Assembly (NCBI GenBank): GCA_947625125.1 | Contig: CANQNF010000017.1 | Location: forward strand, 1-64,000 | Source of the DNA: an uncultured Clostridia bacterium | GTDB taxonomy: Bacteria; Bacillota; Clostridia; Oscillospirales; Ruminococcaceae | Direction of reading: 5' to 3' | Length of the DNA stretch: 64,000 nucleotides | Part shown: in pieces, positions 40,516-50,866 of the stretch | How the letters are laid out: each line of letters begins with the position of its first letter | Position numbering within the stretch: the stretch's first letter is position 1 | The notes under the pieces: generated by a model | The model's database searches: none | The model's input: the letters and a program-made list of their open reading frames with translations, nothing else | What the model was told of the DNA's origin: nothing | Translations under genes and position numbers: made by a program

Positions 40516-41052
40516 ATGACTAAAGACTTCTCCCGCGAATACGGCACCGCTTTATACAGCCTCGCCGTTGAAGAAAACGTTTCGGGACAGATCTTCGACG
40601 AGCTTTCCGAGGTCTGCGGGATATACTCAAAAAGCCCGGAATTCATGAGGCTTCTGAATAACCCGCGACTGCCGGCAGGCGAGCGCGCCCGGGCTGTCGG
40701 CGAGGTTTTCGACGGCAGGTGCAGCGCGTATCTTGCCAATTTTCTTAAAATTCTTGCCGAAAAGCGCCGCAGCGACATCCTGCCCAAGTGCTTCGAGGTC
40801 TATAAAAAGCTCTACTGCGACGACAACGGCATACTGCCCGTAAAGGTCACGTCCGCGTCAGCGCTTTCCGACGAGCAGCGTAAGCGCCTAAAAAAAGTCC
40901 TGTCGGAAAAGACCGGCAGAGAGGTGATGCTCACCGAAATGACCGACCCCAACTGCATAGGCGGCCTTAAGGTCGAATATTCGGGCAAGCTCTTTGATTC
41001 GAGCGTGCGGGGAAAGCTTTCGGGACTGCTCAACGAGCTTAACAGTCTTTAA
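40516..41052 (+). CDS. atpH: ATP synthase F1 subunit delta
   Basis: A 178-residue soluble subunit joining the b-dimer to the top of F1. The N-terminal helical domain has YGTALYSLAVEE and FMRLLNNPRL; the C-terminal end has GGLKVEYSGKLFDSSVRGKLSGL, the family signature around IGGLKI..G...D.S. The ATG lies three bases after the atpF stop, with GGGGGAA as ribosome site. Confidence 0.93.
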   Translation: MTKDFSREYGTALYSLAVEENVSGQIFDELSEVCGIYSKSPEFMRLLNNPRLPAGERARAVGEVFDGRCSAYLANFLKILAEKRRSDILPKCFEVYKKLYCDDNGILPVKVTSASALSDEQRKRLKKVLSEKTGREVMLTEMTDPNCIGGLKVEYSGKLFDSSVRGKLSGLLNELNSL

Positions 41053-41079
41053 AAAATCTCTCACATAGGGGATGATACG

Positions 41080-42594
41080 ATGAATATTGAAGACGTCTCA
41101 AGTCTTATAAAGACTCAGATAAAGAATTACAGCAGCAAGGCCGAGCTGTCCGAGACGGGTTCGGTCATAACCGTCGGCGACGGCATTGCCTCGGTCTACG
41201 GGCTGGACAACTGCCTCTCGAACGAGCTTGTGCAGTTCTCAAACGGCACCTACGGAATGTGTTTAAACCTTGAGGAGGACTCTGTTTCGGTCGTCATGCT
41301 CGGCTCCGACGTCGGCATAAAAGAGGGCGACCTCGTAAAGAGAACCGGTTCGGTAGTTTCGGTGCCTGTCGGCAAGGGCCTTATCGGCAGAGTCGTGAAC
41401 GCGCTCGGCCAGCCCATAGACGGAAAGGGCCCCATCGAGAGCGAGGCGTACCTGCCGATAGAGCAAAAGGCCACCGGCATAATCGAGAGAAAATCCGTTT
41501 CGGTGCCTTTGCAGACCGGTATCAAGGCCATCGATTCGATGATACCGATAGGCAGGGGCCAGCGCGAACTTATAATCGGCGACCGCCAGACCGGTAAGAC
41601 GGTCATCGCCACCGACACCATCATCAACCAAAAGGGCAAAAACTGCATCTGCATATACGTCGCCATCGGACAGAAAAACTCGACCGTCGCTCAGCTTGTC
41701 GAAACGCTGACCCGTGCGGGCGCCATGGAGTACACCATCGTCGTCAGCTCCACCGCCTCCGAGCTTTCCACTTTGCAGTACATCGCACCATACGCGGGCT
41801 GCACGATGGGCGAATATTTCATGAAGCAGGGCCTCGACGCGCTCATCATCTATGACGATCTGTCAAAGCACGCCGTCGCCTACAGGACCATGTCGCTTCT
41901 TATCCGCCGTCCGCCGGGACGCGAGGCATACCCCGGCGACGTGTTCTATCTCCATTCAAGACTTTTGGAGCGTGCAGCAAGGCTCTCGCCCGAAGCGGGC
42001 GGAGGCTCCCTGACGGCTCTTCCGATAATAGAAACACAGGCGGGCGACGTTTCGGCATACATCCCGACCAACGTCATCTCCATCACCGACGGCCAGATAT
42101 TCCTTGAGACAGAGATGTTCAATTCAGGCATCATGCCTGCCGTAAACCCCGGCATATCGGTTTCCCGAGTCGGCGGCGCCGCACAGCTCAAGGCCATGAA
42201 GCAGGTCTCGGGCACGCTCAAACTCTTATATTCACAGTACCGCGAGCTCAAGAGCTTTGCGCAGTTCGGTTCCGACCTCGATAAAGATACAAAGGAAAGG
42301 CTTGCCCAGGGCGAGAGGATAGTCGAGGTCTTAAAGCAGGACCGCAATTCTCCCGTGCCGGTGGAATTACAGGTCTGCATAATCTTCGCGGTCGTCAACA
42401 ACTATTTAAAGGACGTGCCGGTCGACAAGGTCAAGGACTATGAAAAGGGGCTGTTCTTTGAGATGAACGGCTACCATCGCGAGCTTTTGGACTACATTGC
42501 CGGCGGCGGGTCTTTGGACGACGAGCATAAGAGCACCCTTGCCGACGCCGTAAGATCGTTTACCGAAAAATACACCGGCGTTTCCGGCAGCTGA
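41080..42594 (+). CDS. atpA: ATP synthase F1 subunit alpha
   Basis: A 504-residue regulatory nucleotide-binding subunit. The P-loop is GDRQTGKT (167-174). Other family sequences are [48 protein letters not shown] and the signature region [13 protein letters not shown]. The length is standard. It is preceded by a GGGGAT ribosome site, 28 bp after atpH. Confidence 0.98.
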   Translation: MNIEDVSSLIKTQIKNYSSKAELSETGSVITVGDGIASVYGLDNCLSNELVQFSNGTYGMCLNLEEDSVSVVMLGSDVGIKEGDLVKRTGSVVSVPVGKGLIGRVVNALGQPIDGKGPIESEAYLPIEQKATGIIERKSVSVPLQTGIKAIDSMIPIGRGQRELIIGDRQTGKTVIATDTIINQKGKNCICIYVAIGQKNSTVAQLVETLTRAGAMEYTIVVSSTASELSTLQYIAPYAGCTMGEYFMKQGLDALIIYDDLSKHAVAYRTMSLLIRRPPGREAYPGDVFYLHSRLLERAARLSPEAGGGSLTALPIIETQAGDVSAYIPTNVISITDGQIFLETEMFNSGIMPAVNPGISVSRVGGAAQLKAMKQVSGTLKLLYSQYRELKSFAQFGSDLDKDTKERLAQGERIVEVLKQDRNSPVPVELQVCIIFAVVNNYLKDVPVDKVKDYEKGLFFEMNGYHRELLDYIAGGGSLDDEHKSTLADAVRSFTEKYTGVSGS

Positions 42595-42629
42595 TAAAAA
42601 ATCGCCGAAGAAAGGGGGAGCAGCGAGAG

Positions 42630-43475
42630 TTGTCCTCGATGAAAGAAATAAACCTGAGAATAAAATCCATCTCGGGAACCAGGCAGATAACCAAGGCGAT
42701 GGAGCTTGTCGCGGTCTCTAAGCTTTCAAAGGCGAGGGAGCGCATCGACCGCATAAGGCCCTTTTACACCGAGCTTTATTCGGCTCTTTCGGATATTTCC
42801 GCGGCCGTATCGCCGCTTGACACCGGCTTTTGCGACAAGCGCGAGATAAAAAAGACATGCGTCATAGCGATAGCCGGCGACCGAGGGCTTGCCGGGGGCT
42901 ATAACAATAACCTGTTTAAATATGTGGCCGCGTCGACCGAGGGCAAGAGCGTATCTGTCCTCCCCATCGGCAAGCGCTCTTTGGAGCATTTCGAGAGGCG
43001 GGGCTATGAAATAATCTCGGACGACTTCGTTTCGGTCGAGGACGTCGACGTGGGGGACTGCTACGAGATATCGAGACTTCTTTGCAGGATGTATCTTGAC
43101 GACGAGTTTGACGAGCTTAAGGTCATCTACACGAACTTCGTCTCGATGCTCGGACAGGAGCCTGCCGAGCTGAGGCTGCTGCCATTGGATAAAGAGCTTT
43201 TGTCCGACGGGACCGAGCCGGCGTTCACGCTTGTCGAACCGGGCACGGGAGCAGTCTTTAATTCGATAATACCCGACGTCGTCGCGGGACTTGTCTGGGG
43301 AGCGGTCTGCGAGAGCTTTGCAAGTGAACTTGCAGCAAGAAGAACAGCCATGGAGAGCGCCACTTCAAACGCCGACGACATCATAGACGATTTGAGGCTT
43401 AAGTACAACAAGGCGAGAAAGAGCTCCATCACCCAGCAGATAACCGAGATAGTCTCGGGCGCTCAGGCCGAGTAA
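42630..43475 (+). CDS. atpG: ATP synthase F1 subunit gamma
   Basis: A 281-residue central shaft subunit. N-terminal coiled coil MKEINLRIKSISGTRQITKAM and C-terminal helix RRTAMESATSNADDIIDDL..YNKARKSSITQQITEIV are intact. The start is taken at TTG 42630 (GGGGGAG nine bases upstream); this gives MSSMKEI, equal to the usual MASMKEI, whereas ATG 42639 is 18 bases from that site. Confidence 0.95.
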   Translation: MSSMKEINLRIKSISGTRQITKAMELVAVSKLSKARERIDRIRPFYTELYSALSDISAAVSPLDTGFCDKREIKKTCVIAIAGDRGLAGGYNNNLFKYVAASTEGKSVSVLPIGKRSLEHFERRGYEIISDDFVSVEDVDVGDCYEISRLLCRMYLDDEFDELKVIYTNFVSMLGQEPAELRLLPLDKELLSDGTEPAFTLVEPGTGAVFNSIIPDVVAGLVWGAVCESFASELAARRTAMESATSNADDIIDDLRLKYNKARKSSITQQITEIVSGAQAE

Positions 43476-43517
43476 AACCGTGTTACCGATATTTCATCTT
43501 CTTTTTTGGGAGGATAA

Positions 43518-44918
<1,401 letters not shown>

Positions 44919-44930
44919 GGGGGCGACGCT

Positions 44931-45347
44931 GTGGCAGAATTCAACCTTAAGATCGTATCGCCTGACGGCATTTTCTACGACGGAACGGCCCGCCAGCTGT
45001 CTCTGCGCTCAATAGACGGGGACGTCGCCGTGATGGCCGGGCACATCCCGTATCTCACTGCCGTGGGAATAGGGGAGTGCAGAGTCTATGCCGAGGAGGG
45101 CTCGGAACCGAGGCTTGCGGCGTGCTGCGGAGGTCTTTTAAACGTCACCAAGGAGGGAGTTTTCCTTGCCCCCACGACGTTCGAGTGGGCGGAGGACATC
45201 GACAGAGAGCGTGCGAAAGCCGCCAAAGAAAAAGCCCTGTCGAGGATAGAGAACCCCAAGAGCGATGCCGCAAAGCAGCTCGCCGAGATAAAGCTGAGGC
45301 GAGCCGAGCTCAGAATAGCGATCGCCGAAAAGATAAGCGGAAAATAA
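44931..45347 (+). CDS. atpC: ATP synthase F1 subunit epsilon
   Basis: A 138-residue regulatory subunit: an N-terminal beta sandwich (FNLKIVSPDGIFYDG, GDVAVMAGHIPYLTAVGIG) and a C-terminal two-helix hairpin (about 88-135). The start is GTG 44931 after AAGGGGG, 12 bp after atpD. Last gene of the operon, followed at once by a terminator. Confidence 0.94.
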   Translation: MAEFNLKIVSPDGIFYDGTARQLSLRSIDGDVAVMAGHIPYLTAVGIGECRVYAEEGSEPRLAACCGGLLNVTKEGVFLAPTTFEWAEDIDRERAKAAKEKALSRIENPKSDAAKQLAEIKLRRAELRIAIAEKISGK

Positions 45348-45353
45348 TTACAG

Positions 45354-45383
45354 CCGTGCGCTCACCGGGCGCGCGGTTTTTTT
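45354..45383 (+). terminator. Terminator of the atp operon
   Basis: CCGTGCGC (45354-45361) with GCGCGCGG (45369-45376), followed by seven T residues. Confidence 0.88.
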
Positions 45384-45393
45384 GTGCGTTCAC

Positions 45394-45556
45394 CCGAGGG
45401 CGCGGCCGCCTTTACCGAGTGCGCGGGCGGAGCCCTCCCCCGAAAAGCTCCGCTTTTCGGGGGCCTGCGGCCCCTTTGGGGCCGCAGGCTCAAGTCCCGC
45501 GAAGCGGGACTTGAGGGCTCCGCTGCCACCCCCATTTATGCGGCCGCGCCCGTCGG
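45394..45556 (+). repeat. Cloverleaf element copy 4 (CL4), best example
   Basis: Basal stem CCGA-GGGCGCGGCCGC (45394-45409) with GCGGCCGCGCCC-GTCGG (45540-45556), one bulge. Second helix GCGGAGCCC (45427-45435) with GGGCTCCGC (45515-45523). Inner hairpins, all perfect: CCCCGAAAAGC-TCC-GCTTTTCGGGG (45438-45462), CCTGCGGCCCC-TTT-GGGGCCGCAGG (45464-45488) and CTCAAGTCCCGC-GAA-GCGGGACTTGAG (45489-45515). It ends 25 bp before the promoter of the metal-resistance pair. Confidence 0.92.
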
Positions 45557-45581
45557 CTTCAAAAAAATTTTCCTTACCCCC

Positions 45582-45637
45582 TTGACAAATCCCTCGCGGC
45601 GTGTATAATATAATATATGAACAGATATTCATATATT
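45582..45637 (+). promoter_or_regulatory. Promoter and ArsR/SmtB-type operator
   Basis: TTGACA (45582-45587), 16 bp, TATAAT (45604-45609), then the operator AATATATGAA-cagata-TTCATATATT (45612-45637): ten-bp perfect arms around a six-bp centre, placed over the start site. The ATGAA..TTCAT form is typical of SmtB/CadC-like repressors. Confidence 0.9.
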
Positions 45638-45654
45638 CATAGGAGGCTTTGGAT

Positions 45655-46038
45655 ATGGATGAAATAAAGGACGGCATGGCATGCCCGGAGTGCCCGCACC
45701 ACCTTGAATGCGGCGGAAAAAACATCGAGCTCGTCAAGCGCCTTGCCGAAAAAATGATAACCGAGGAGGAGGCGTACTACGTCAGCGAGCTTTTCAAGGC
45801 GCTGTCCGACATGACCCGCGTGAGAATTTTGTTCTCGCTTTTGGGGGGAGAGATGTGCGTCTGCGACATACAGGAGCTTGTCGGCGTGAGTCAGTCGGCG
45901 GTCAGCCACCAGCTGAGGACTCTCAAGCAGGCCGGACTCGTCAAGTACCGCCGGGAGGGCAAATCGCTTTATTACTCGATTGCCGACAGCCACGTTTCGA
46001 CCATGCTCGCCATGGGCCTTGAACATATTTCTGAGTGA
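45655..46038 (+). CDS. ArsR/SmtB-family metal-sensing repressor
   Basis: A 127-residue winged-helix repressor controlling the ATPase that follows. The recognition region is VCDIQELVGVSQSAVSHQLRTL. Metal ligands can be read: an alpha-5 site D111, H113, H124 and E127, with exactly the spacing of SmtB (D104, H106, H117, E120), and a CVCD motif (C68, C70) as in alpha-3/CadC sensors; extra cysteines lie at 10, 13 and 19. Zn2+ and possibly Cd2+/Pb2+ are likely inducers. ATG 45655 is chosen because AGGAGG is eight bases upstream; TTG 45649 is too close. Confidence 0.92.
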   Translation: MDEIKDGMACPECPHHLECGGKNIELVKRLAEKMITEEEAYYVSELFKALSDMTRVRILFSLLGGEMCVCDIQELVGVSQSAVSHQLRTLKQAGLVKYRREGKSLYYSIADSHVSTMLAMGLEHISE

Positions 46039-46053
46039 TTTTGGAGGATAAAT

Positions 46054-47958
46054 ATGGAAACACCTGAGAACGCACTTGCCGCAAAAAAGCTCGGCAGGGA
46101 AGAAAAACATCATCACGACGGCGAGGGCTGCAAATGCTGTGAAGAAAAGATTTCTGGGGAGCATGAAGAGGAAAGCCCCATTGCCGCGATAATAAAAATT
46201 GCCGTTTCGGGGGCGCTTTTTGTCGCGTCGTTTTTCCTGCACGGAGCGCTTCAATACGCCATTTTGGCGGCGGCGTACCTTATTGTCGGGTATGAAGTAA
46301 TAATCAATGCAATTAAAGAACTTGTCACCGAATTTTCCATCGACGAGGAGTTTTTGATGACTATTGCCACGGTCGGGGCATGGTGCATAGGCGAGGGCAC
46401 GGAAGCCGTTGCGGTCATGCTTTTCTATTCGGTCGGCGAGCTTTTGGAGGACATCGCCTGCGAGCGTTCGCGAAAATCGATTACGGCGCTTTTGAGCCTG
46501 CGGCCGGATACCCTGACCCTTAAACGCGGCGATTCCGAGGAGGTCGTGCCTCTTGAGCAGGCGGGTGTGGGCGACATAGCGATATTTGCTCCCGGCGAGA
46601 GGATAGCCGTGGACGGGGTGATTCTAAGCGGCGAGACTGCCGTCGACAATTCGGCGCTCACCGGCGAATCCCTGCCCGAGGAGAAGAAGCCGGGAGACCC
46701 CGTATACGGCGGCGGCCTGAACAAAACGGGCGTTATTGAGGTCAAAATCACGAAGCCCTATGCGCAGTCGAGCTCGGCGAGAATTTTAGAGCTTGTTGAA
46801 AATGCCCGCGACAAAAAGGCCAAGGCCGAGCGTTTTATTACAAGATTTGCCAAAAAATACACCGTCGCGGTGGTCCTTTTAGCGATTTTTATAGCATTTG
46901 TCTGCCCGGCCTTTACGGGCTATGCCGAGACGTTTCGGGGATGGCTCTATCGCGGCCTGACCCTTTTGGTGGTTTCCTGCCCGTGCGCATTTGTAATATC
47001 TGTGCCGCTCGGATTTTTTGCAGGCATTGGCTGCGCATCCAAAAACGGAATTTTAGTTAAAGGCGCAGCTTCTATCGAGGCAATGGCGAAGATTTCCGCG
47101 GTCGCGCTCGACAAGACCGGAACAGTCACTGCCGGCAACCTAAGCGTTGAAAAAATCGTCGGCGGCGATGACGTTTTGACGCTTGCCGCACATGCCGAAT
47201 GCCGCTCAACACATCCCATAGCAAAGGCCATCGTCAAGGCCTACGGCGAGCCTGACCATGCTTTGGTTTCCGACGTCGTCGAGGAAGCAGGCAGGGGAGT
47301 ATATGCTACGGTCTCGGGGGACAGAATTTTTGTCGGCAGGAGCAGCTCTCCCGAGGGCGGGATAGCGGTTTCGGTGGAAAAAAACGGCAATGAAATAGGA
47401 AAAATTTATCTGAGCGACGCGATAAAGCCGGACAGCAGGACTGCCATAGAATCATTAAAAAACATCGGCGTTCAAAAGGTAGTCATGCTTTCGGGAGACC
47501 GCAGACAGGCTGCCGAGGAGGCCGCAAAACAGGCCGGAATAGACGAAGCGAGGGCAGAACTCAGCCCCGAAGGAAAGTGCGACGAGCTGCAAAAAATTCG
47601 CTCGGAATCGGGAATAACGGCTTTTGTCGGCGACGGAATAAACGACGCTCCGGTTCTTGCGATGGCGGACGTCGGGGTCGCGATGGGAGGCCTCGGGTCT
47701 GACGCGGCGATCGAGACCGCCGACGTGGTCATACTTGACGACCGGCTTTCGAGGCTGCCTGCGGCGTTAAAAATTTCCAAGAGGACGATGAAGATAGTTT
47801 ATCAGTGCGTTGCCATCGCGTTTTTGGCAAAGCTCGCCGTCATCGTTTTGGAGCTGATGGGGTATGCAGGGATGTGGGCGGCGGTCTTTGCGGACGTCGG
47901 CGTGACGGTCATTTGCATATTAAACTCCCTCCGGGCGTTCAATTATAGAGTGAGGTGA
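46054..47958 (+). CDS. cadA: Zn2+/Cd2+/Pb2+-exporting P1B-type ATPase
   Basis: A 634-residue metal efflux pump. Instead of a folded heavy-metal-associated domain the N-terminus has HHHDGEGCKCC (19-29). Actuator TGE (203-205); membrane site SCPCAFVISVPLG with CPC at 309-311, the CPCAF(V/A)IS form of Zn/Cd pumps; DKTGT (353-357); GDGINDAP. The last membrane helices contain KLAVIVLELMG, fitting the P1B-2 lysine. It starts 15 bp after the repressor gene. The gene name follows family use; Cd versus Zn preference is not determined. Confidence 0.93.
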   Translation: METPENALAAKKLGREEKHHHDGEGCKCCEEKISGEHEEESPIAAIIKIAVSGALFVASFFLHGALQYAILAAAYLIVGYEVIINAIKELVTEFSIDEEFLMTIATVGAWCIGEGTEAVAVMLFYSVGELLEDIACERSRKSITALLSLRPDTLTLKRGDSEEVVPLEQAGVGDIAIFAPGERIAVDGVILSGETAVDNSALTGESLPEEKKPGDPVYGGGLNKTGVIEVKITKPYAQSSSARILELVENARDKKAKAERFITRFAKKYTVAVVLLAIFIAFVCPAFTGYAETFRGWLYRGLTLLVVSCPCAFVISVPLGFFAGIGCASKNGILVKGAASIEAMAKISAVALDKTGTVTAGNLSVEKIVGGDDVLTLAAHAECRSTHPIAKAIVKAYGEPDHALVSDVVEEAGRGVYATVSGDRIFVGRSSSPEGGIAVSVEKNGNEIGKIYLSDAIKPDSRTAIESLKNIGVQKVVMLSGDRRQAAEEAAKQAGIDEARAELSPEGKCDELQKIRSESGITAFVGDGINDAPVLAMADVGVAMGGLGSDAAIETADVVILDDRLSRLPAALKISKRTMKIVYQCVAIAFLAKLAVIVLELMGYAGMWAAVFADVGVTVICILNSLRAFNYRVR

Positions 47959-48082
47959 AGAGGGGATTTGGACGGGTTGGATGGGGAGCTGAATAAAAGA
48001 GGCATGACTGCCGCTGCTTAGTAAAAAGGAATTCGCATGATTGTGAGTTCAAAACAGGACGATTGTCGCCCACTCGCCATGT

Positions 48083-48158
48083 TTAAAGGTATTCGCCACT
48101 GCGTGGCTCATGCTATTTGAGTCACCTCCCCCCGACCCCCTCCCCGGCGGGGAGGGGG
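48083..48158 (-). repeat. Repeat R3, copy a
   Basis: Minus strand: CCCCCTCCCC-GCC-GGGGAGGGGG hairpin, then GGGGAGGTGACTCAAATAGC, ATGA, the copy-specific hairpin GCCAC-GCA-GTGGC, and GAATACCTTTAAA. Two more copies lie at 55641 and 55801. Confidence 0.8.
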
Positions 48159-48178
48159 CTGTCGCCGGAACATCGTGC

Positions 48179-48220
48179 AAAAAAGCCATCTCAAAACAAA
48201 GGTTTTTGAGATGGCTTTTT
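48179..48220. terminator. Bidirectional terminator
   Basis: AAAAAGCCATCTCAAAA, CAAAGG, TTTTTGAGATGGCTTTTT. It lies about 220 bp after the Zn/Cd ATPase, in a 720-bp region without genes. Confidence 0.8.
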
Positions 48221-48269
48221 ACCGGCCCTCTGCTCCCGGCCACGGGGGTATAGGGTATTCGCTCTTAGT

Positions 48270-48390
48270 GTCCCCCTCCCTCGAACCCCCACCGGCCCTG
48301 CGGGCCGGCCGACGGCTTCGCCGTCGCGCTCGCTCACGCGAGCCGGGACTCCGCCCCGCACTCCGCAGGCCTGCGGCAGCAACTGCCGCT
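48270..48390 (+). repeat. Cloverleaf element copy 5 (CL5), outer stem decayed
   Basis: Three hairpins as in CL1: CCGGCCC-TGC-GGGCCGG (48292-48308), CGACGGC-TTC-GCCGTCG (48310-48326) and GCTCGC-TCAC-GCGAGC (48328-48343). The enclosing helix (CGAACCCCC against GGGACTCCG) no longer pairs well. CCGCAGG-CCTGCGG follows. Confidence 0.65.
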
Positions 48391-48481
48391 TTCCCTCCTA
48401 CCCCCGCACTTCCTAACTCTTCCATTATCCACAGTATAACCCATTTTTCAATTTACCCTTGCAATTTTCACGCTTTATGCT

Positions 48482-48599
48482 ATAATAATCGTATCCGATT
48501 ATTATAATTTATTTAAGTCGCCCTTTTGCTCCCCGACTTCGTCGGGAACCGCAAAAGATGGCTAATTATAGCACAAATCCTGCGGATTTATGCTATAAT
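48482..48599. repeat. AT-rich hairpin cluster upstream of the DUF2079 gene
   Basis: ATAATAATCG-TATC-CGATTATTAT (48482-48505); CTTTTGC enclosing CCCGAC-TTC-GTCGGG and closing with GCAAAAG (48523-48557); ATTATAGCACAAATCC-TGC-GGATTTATGCTATAAT (48565-48599, one mismatch). TATAAT boxes in the last stem may form the promoter of the next gene. Confidence 0.65.
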
Positions 48600-48679
48600 A
48601 ATCTCATATCGACTTTTTTATTCCCACATCCCCGTGCCCATGCTCTCACCGGCTTTGGCGCGCGAAGAAAGGCTAAGAA

Positions 48680-50524
48680 ATGGAAAAATTTTTCAAGGAC
48701 GTCGGCGGAGCGCTGCGCCGTTTTGAGATCCCAAAGCTCGGCTTCTGTCGGGCGTTTGCGGCATATTTCACGGTCTCGTCGGCGGAGTGGGTCGTCTCCA
48801 TGTCAAAGGGCGTGGACCCGGTCGGCGGCTGGCGGGACTACGTCGCGGCAAGTTCGCTGCCGGCAAAGCTCATCTGGATGGCAGTGATATTCGTTTGGCT
48901 GTCGCTTGTCTGTCGGCTGAGCGAAAAGAGCCTGCCGGTCGACCAACTTCTCCTGATAGTTTCCTCGACGTTTTTCGCGGCCCTGACGGCCTACCGCGGG
49001 GGTTTTTATATAGGTCTTGCGGCAGGAGCCGTCGCGGCGGTCTTTTCGGTCTGCGCGCTGTCTTTGCTGCCCGAAAATTTCCGGCTTCCGTTTCGTATTT
49101 CCGTTTTATTTTCGGCATTCTTTTCCGTCCTGACCTTTACCTTTGTCTGTCTGACGACTATCGCCAAGCACCGTTCTTTCGGCACGCCCTGCTTCGACAT
49201 GGGCATTTTCCTACAGATGTTTTATTCGTTAAGGGACAATTTCACGGCTGTCACGTCCTGCGAGCGCGACGTCATAATGAGCCACTTCAACGTCCACAGT
49301 TCCTACATTTTTTATCTGATACTGCCGATTTTTGCACTGATACCTAAAGCCGAAACGCTCTTGGTCGTTCAGGCTTTATTCGCCATTGGCGGGGTCGTGC
49401 CCCTATATTTAATCGCCAAAAACAGGGGCTTTTCGGGGGCAAAGCTCCTCGGGATATGCTCGGTCTACATCTTCAGCGCCTCTCTCATCATGCCCTGCTA
49501 CTACTCGTTCCACGAAAACTGCCTGCTTCCCACGCTTATCATGTGGATGCTCTATGCTGCCGAAAAAAAGAAATTCCCATTATTTTATATAATGGCCGCC
49601 TTGATTTTATCGGTCAAGGAGGACGCGGCCCTTTATGTCATCTGCTTCGGGCTGTTTTACTTTGCGGATGAAAAATCGAAAAACCGCTTCCACGGCCTTG
49701 TCTCGGCCTTGTTATCCGGCGTTTATTTTCTGATAGTGATGACCCGTCTTACCAAATACGGCGACGGCGCGTATATGACCGCCTCGCGCCTCGGCATTTT
49801 AATGACCGAGGAGAGCGGCGGATTTTTGGGCATAGTCAGAAACGTCCTTTCCGACCCGGCGTACTTTTTCAGCCTGTTCGTCAGGGAAGACACCCTGATT
49901 TTCCTCTGCGAAACGCTCCTGCCGCTCATGCTCCTGCCGTTTATCACATCAAAGCTTCGGCGGTATATCCTCATCGTCCCGTACGTCATCATGTGTCTCG
50001 TCATAGGCGCAGGCTACCGCTATGCCGCAGATATAGGCTTTCAGTACGTCTTCGGTCCGGCATGCTTTTTGATTTATCTTTCGGTATTGAATTTATGCGA
50101 CATGCCTCCCAAAGCGGCCGGAAAGCTTCTGTGTGCGGCTGCGATAATTTCTCTGACCACTGCCGTGGCGTTAGCTTCGCCGAAGCTTGATTACGTCAAG
50201 GACTACGCTAAAAACGCCGATTATTATAAGTCCGCCGAGGAGACAATCGCCCTGATACCCAAGGACGCGAGCGTTTTATCAAACACGTTTTTGCTGCCTC
50301 ACGCCTGCAACCGAAGCGAGATCTACGATTTCGGAAACAGTAAGATAAGGACCCTGCCGGACGGCAGCACCGAGATTATCGAGCCGGAGAAATACGACTA
50401 TCTTCTCATGAGCTTAAAGGACCCGATGACCGAAAAGGTATCAGGGCAGCTTTTGTCCGCCGGCTGGACGGAATACGCCTCCGACGACTTCATCATCATC
50501 TACAAAAACCCGTCTTTGGCATAA
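48680..50524 (+). CDS. DUF2079 polytopic membrane protein
   Basis: A 614-residue protein with about twelve to thirteen membrane helices. The family core is visible: CFDMGIFLQMFYSLRD, then MSHFNVHSSYIFYLILPIF, YYSFHENCLLPT and LSVKEDAALYVICFGLFYF. The early Asp and His-Glu pairs resemble active-site positions of GT-C type glycosyltransferases, to which DUF2079 is thought related, so a lipid-linked sugar transfer role is possible. The C-terminal 100 residues are a soluble domain. AGGCTAAGAA is a weak ribosome site. Not in an obvious operon. Confidence 0.8.
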   Translation: MEKFFKDVGGALRRFEIPKLGFCRAFAAYFTVSSAEWVVSMSKGVDPVGGWRDYVAASSLPAKLIWMAVIFVWLSLVCRLSEKSLPVDQLLLIVSSTFFAALTAYRGGFYIGLAAGAVAAVFSVCALSLLPENFRLPFRISVLFSAFFSVLTFTFVCLTTIAKHRSFGTPCFDMGIFLQMFYSLRDNFTAVTSCERDVIMSHFNVHSSYIFYLILPIFALIPKAETLLVVQALFAIGGVVPLYLIAKNRGFSGAKLLGICSVYIFSASLIMPCYYSFHENCLLPTLIMWMLYAAEKKKFPLFYIMAALILSVKEDAALYVICFGLFYFADEKSKNRFHGLVSALLSGVYFLIVMTRLTKYGDGAYMTASRLGILMTEESGGFLGIVRNVLSDPAYFFSLFVREDTLIFLCETLLPLMLLPFITSKLRRYILIVPYVIMCLVIGAGYRYAADIGFQYVFGPACFLIYLSVLNLCDMPPKAAGKLLCAAAIISLTTAVALASPKLDYVKDYAKNADYYKSAEETIALIPKDASVLSNTFLLPHACNRSEIYDFGNSKIRTLPDGSTEIIEPEKYDYLLMSLKDPMTEKVSGQLLSAGWTEYASDDFIIIYKNPSLA

Positions 50525-50552
50525 AAAATGATTATAAAGCGCCTGAGAAAGT

Positions 50553-50736
50553 CCCCTCTGAGATAAGAAAACAAGCGTGCCCAGCGGGCACTGCGAAGCA
50601 CCGCATAGTCGCTCAAAGCTGCCAGATTCAAGGCGGCGGCTCGCACGCACTCCTTTGTGGAATGCAAGAGCCGCCAACGATGAAGATGGCGGATTTGAGT
50701 CAGATTATGCGGGCTTGTTTTCTTATTGAAGAGGGG
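50553..50736 (-). repeat. Repeat R4, copy b (184 bp)
   Basis: Inverted copy of 17539-17722, the same length and about 90 percent identical by eye. The tip hairpin differs by paired changes: GTGCCC-GCT-GGGCAC here against GCGTCC-GCC-GGACGC in copy a. Confidence 0.85.
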
Positions 50737-50784
50737 CTAATTCTCGGGCGTTTTTTTGCCGCATTTATTCGTTTTTTGCAAAAA

Positions 50785-50840
50785 CTTAAGAAACTCTTAA
50801 GAATCTACCCCTTGTTTATTTTGAAACGACGTGATAAAAT
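50785..50840 (+). promoter_or_regulatory. Promoter of the two-component operon with OmpR-type direct repeats
   Basis: CTTAAGAA at 50785-50792 and again at 50796-50803, an 11-bp period as used by OmpR/PhoB-class regulators. They lie just upstream of a TTGTTT (50812-50817), 17 bp, TAAAAT (50835-50840) promoter. Autoregulation by the encoded response regulator is likely. Confidence 0.7.
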
Positions 50841-50866
50841 AGAATCAAAGAAGGGGAGGTTATACC

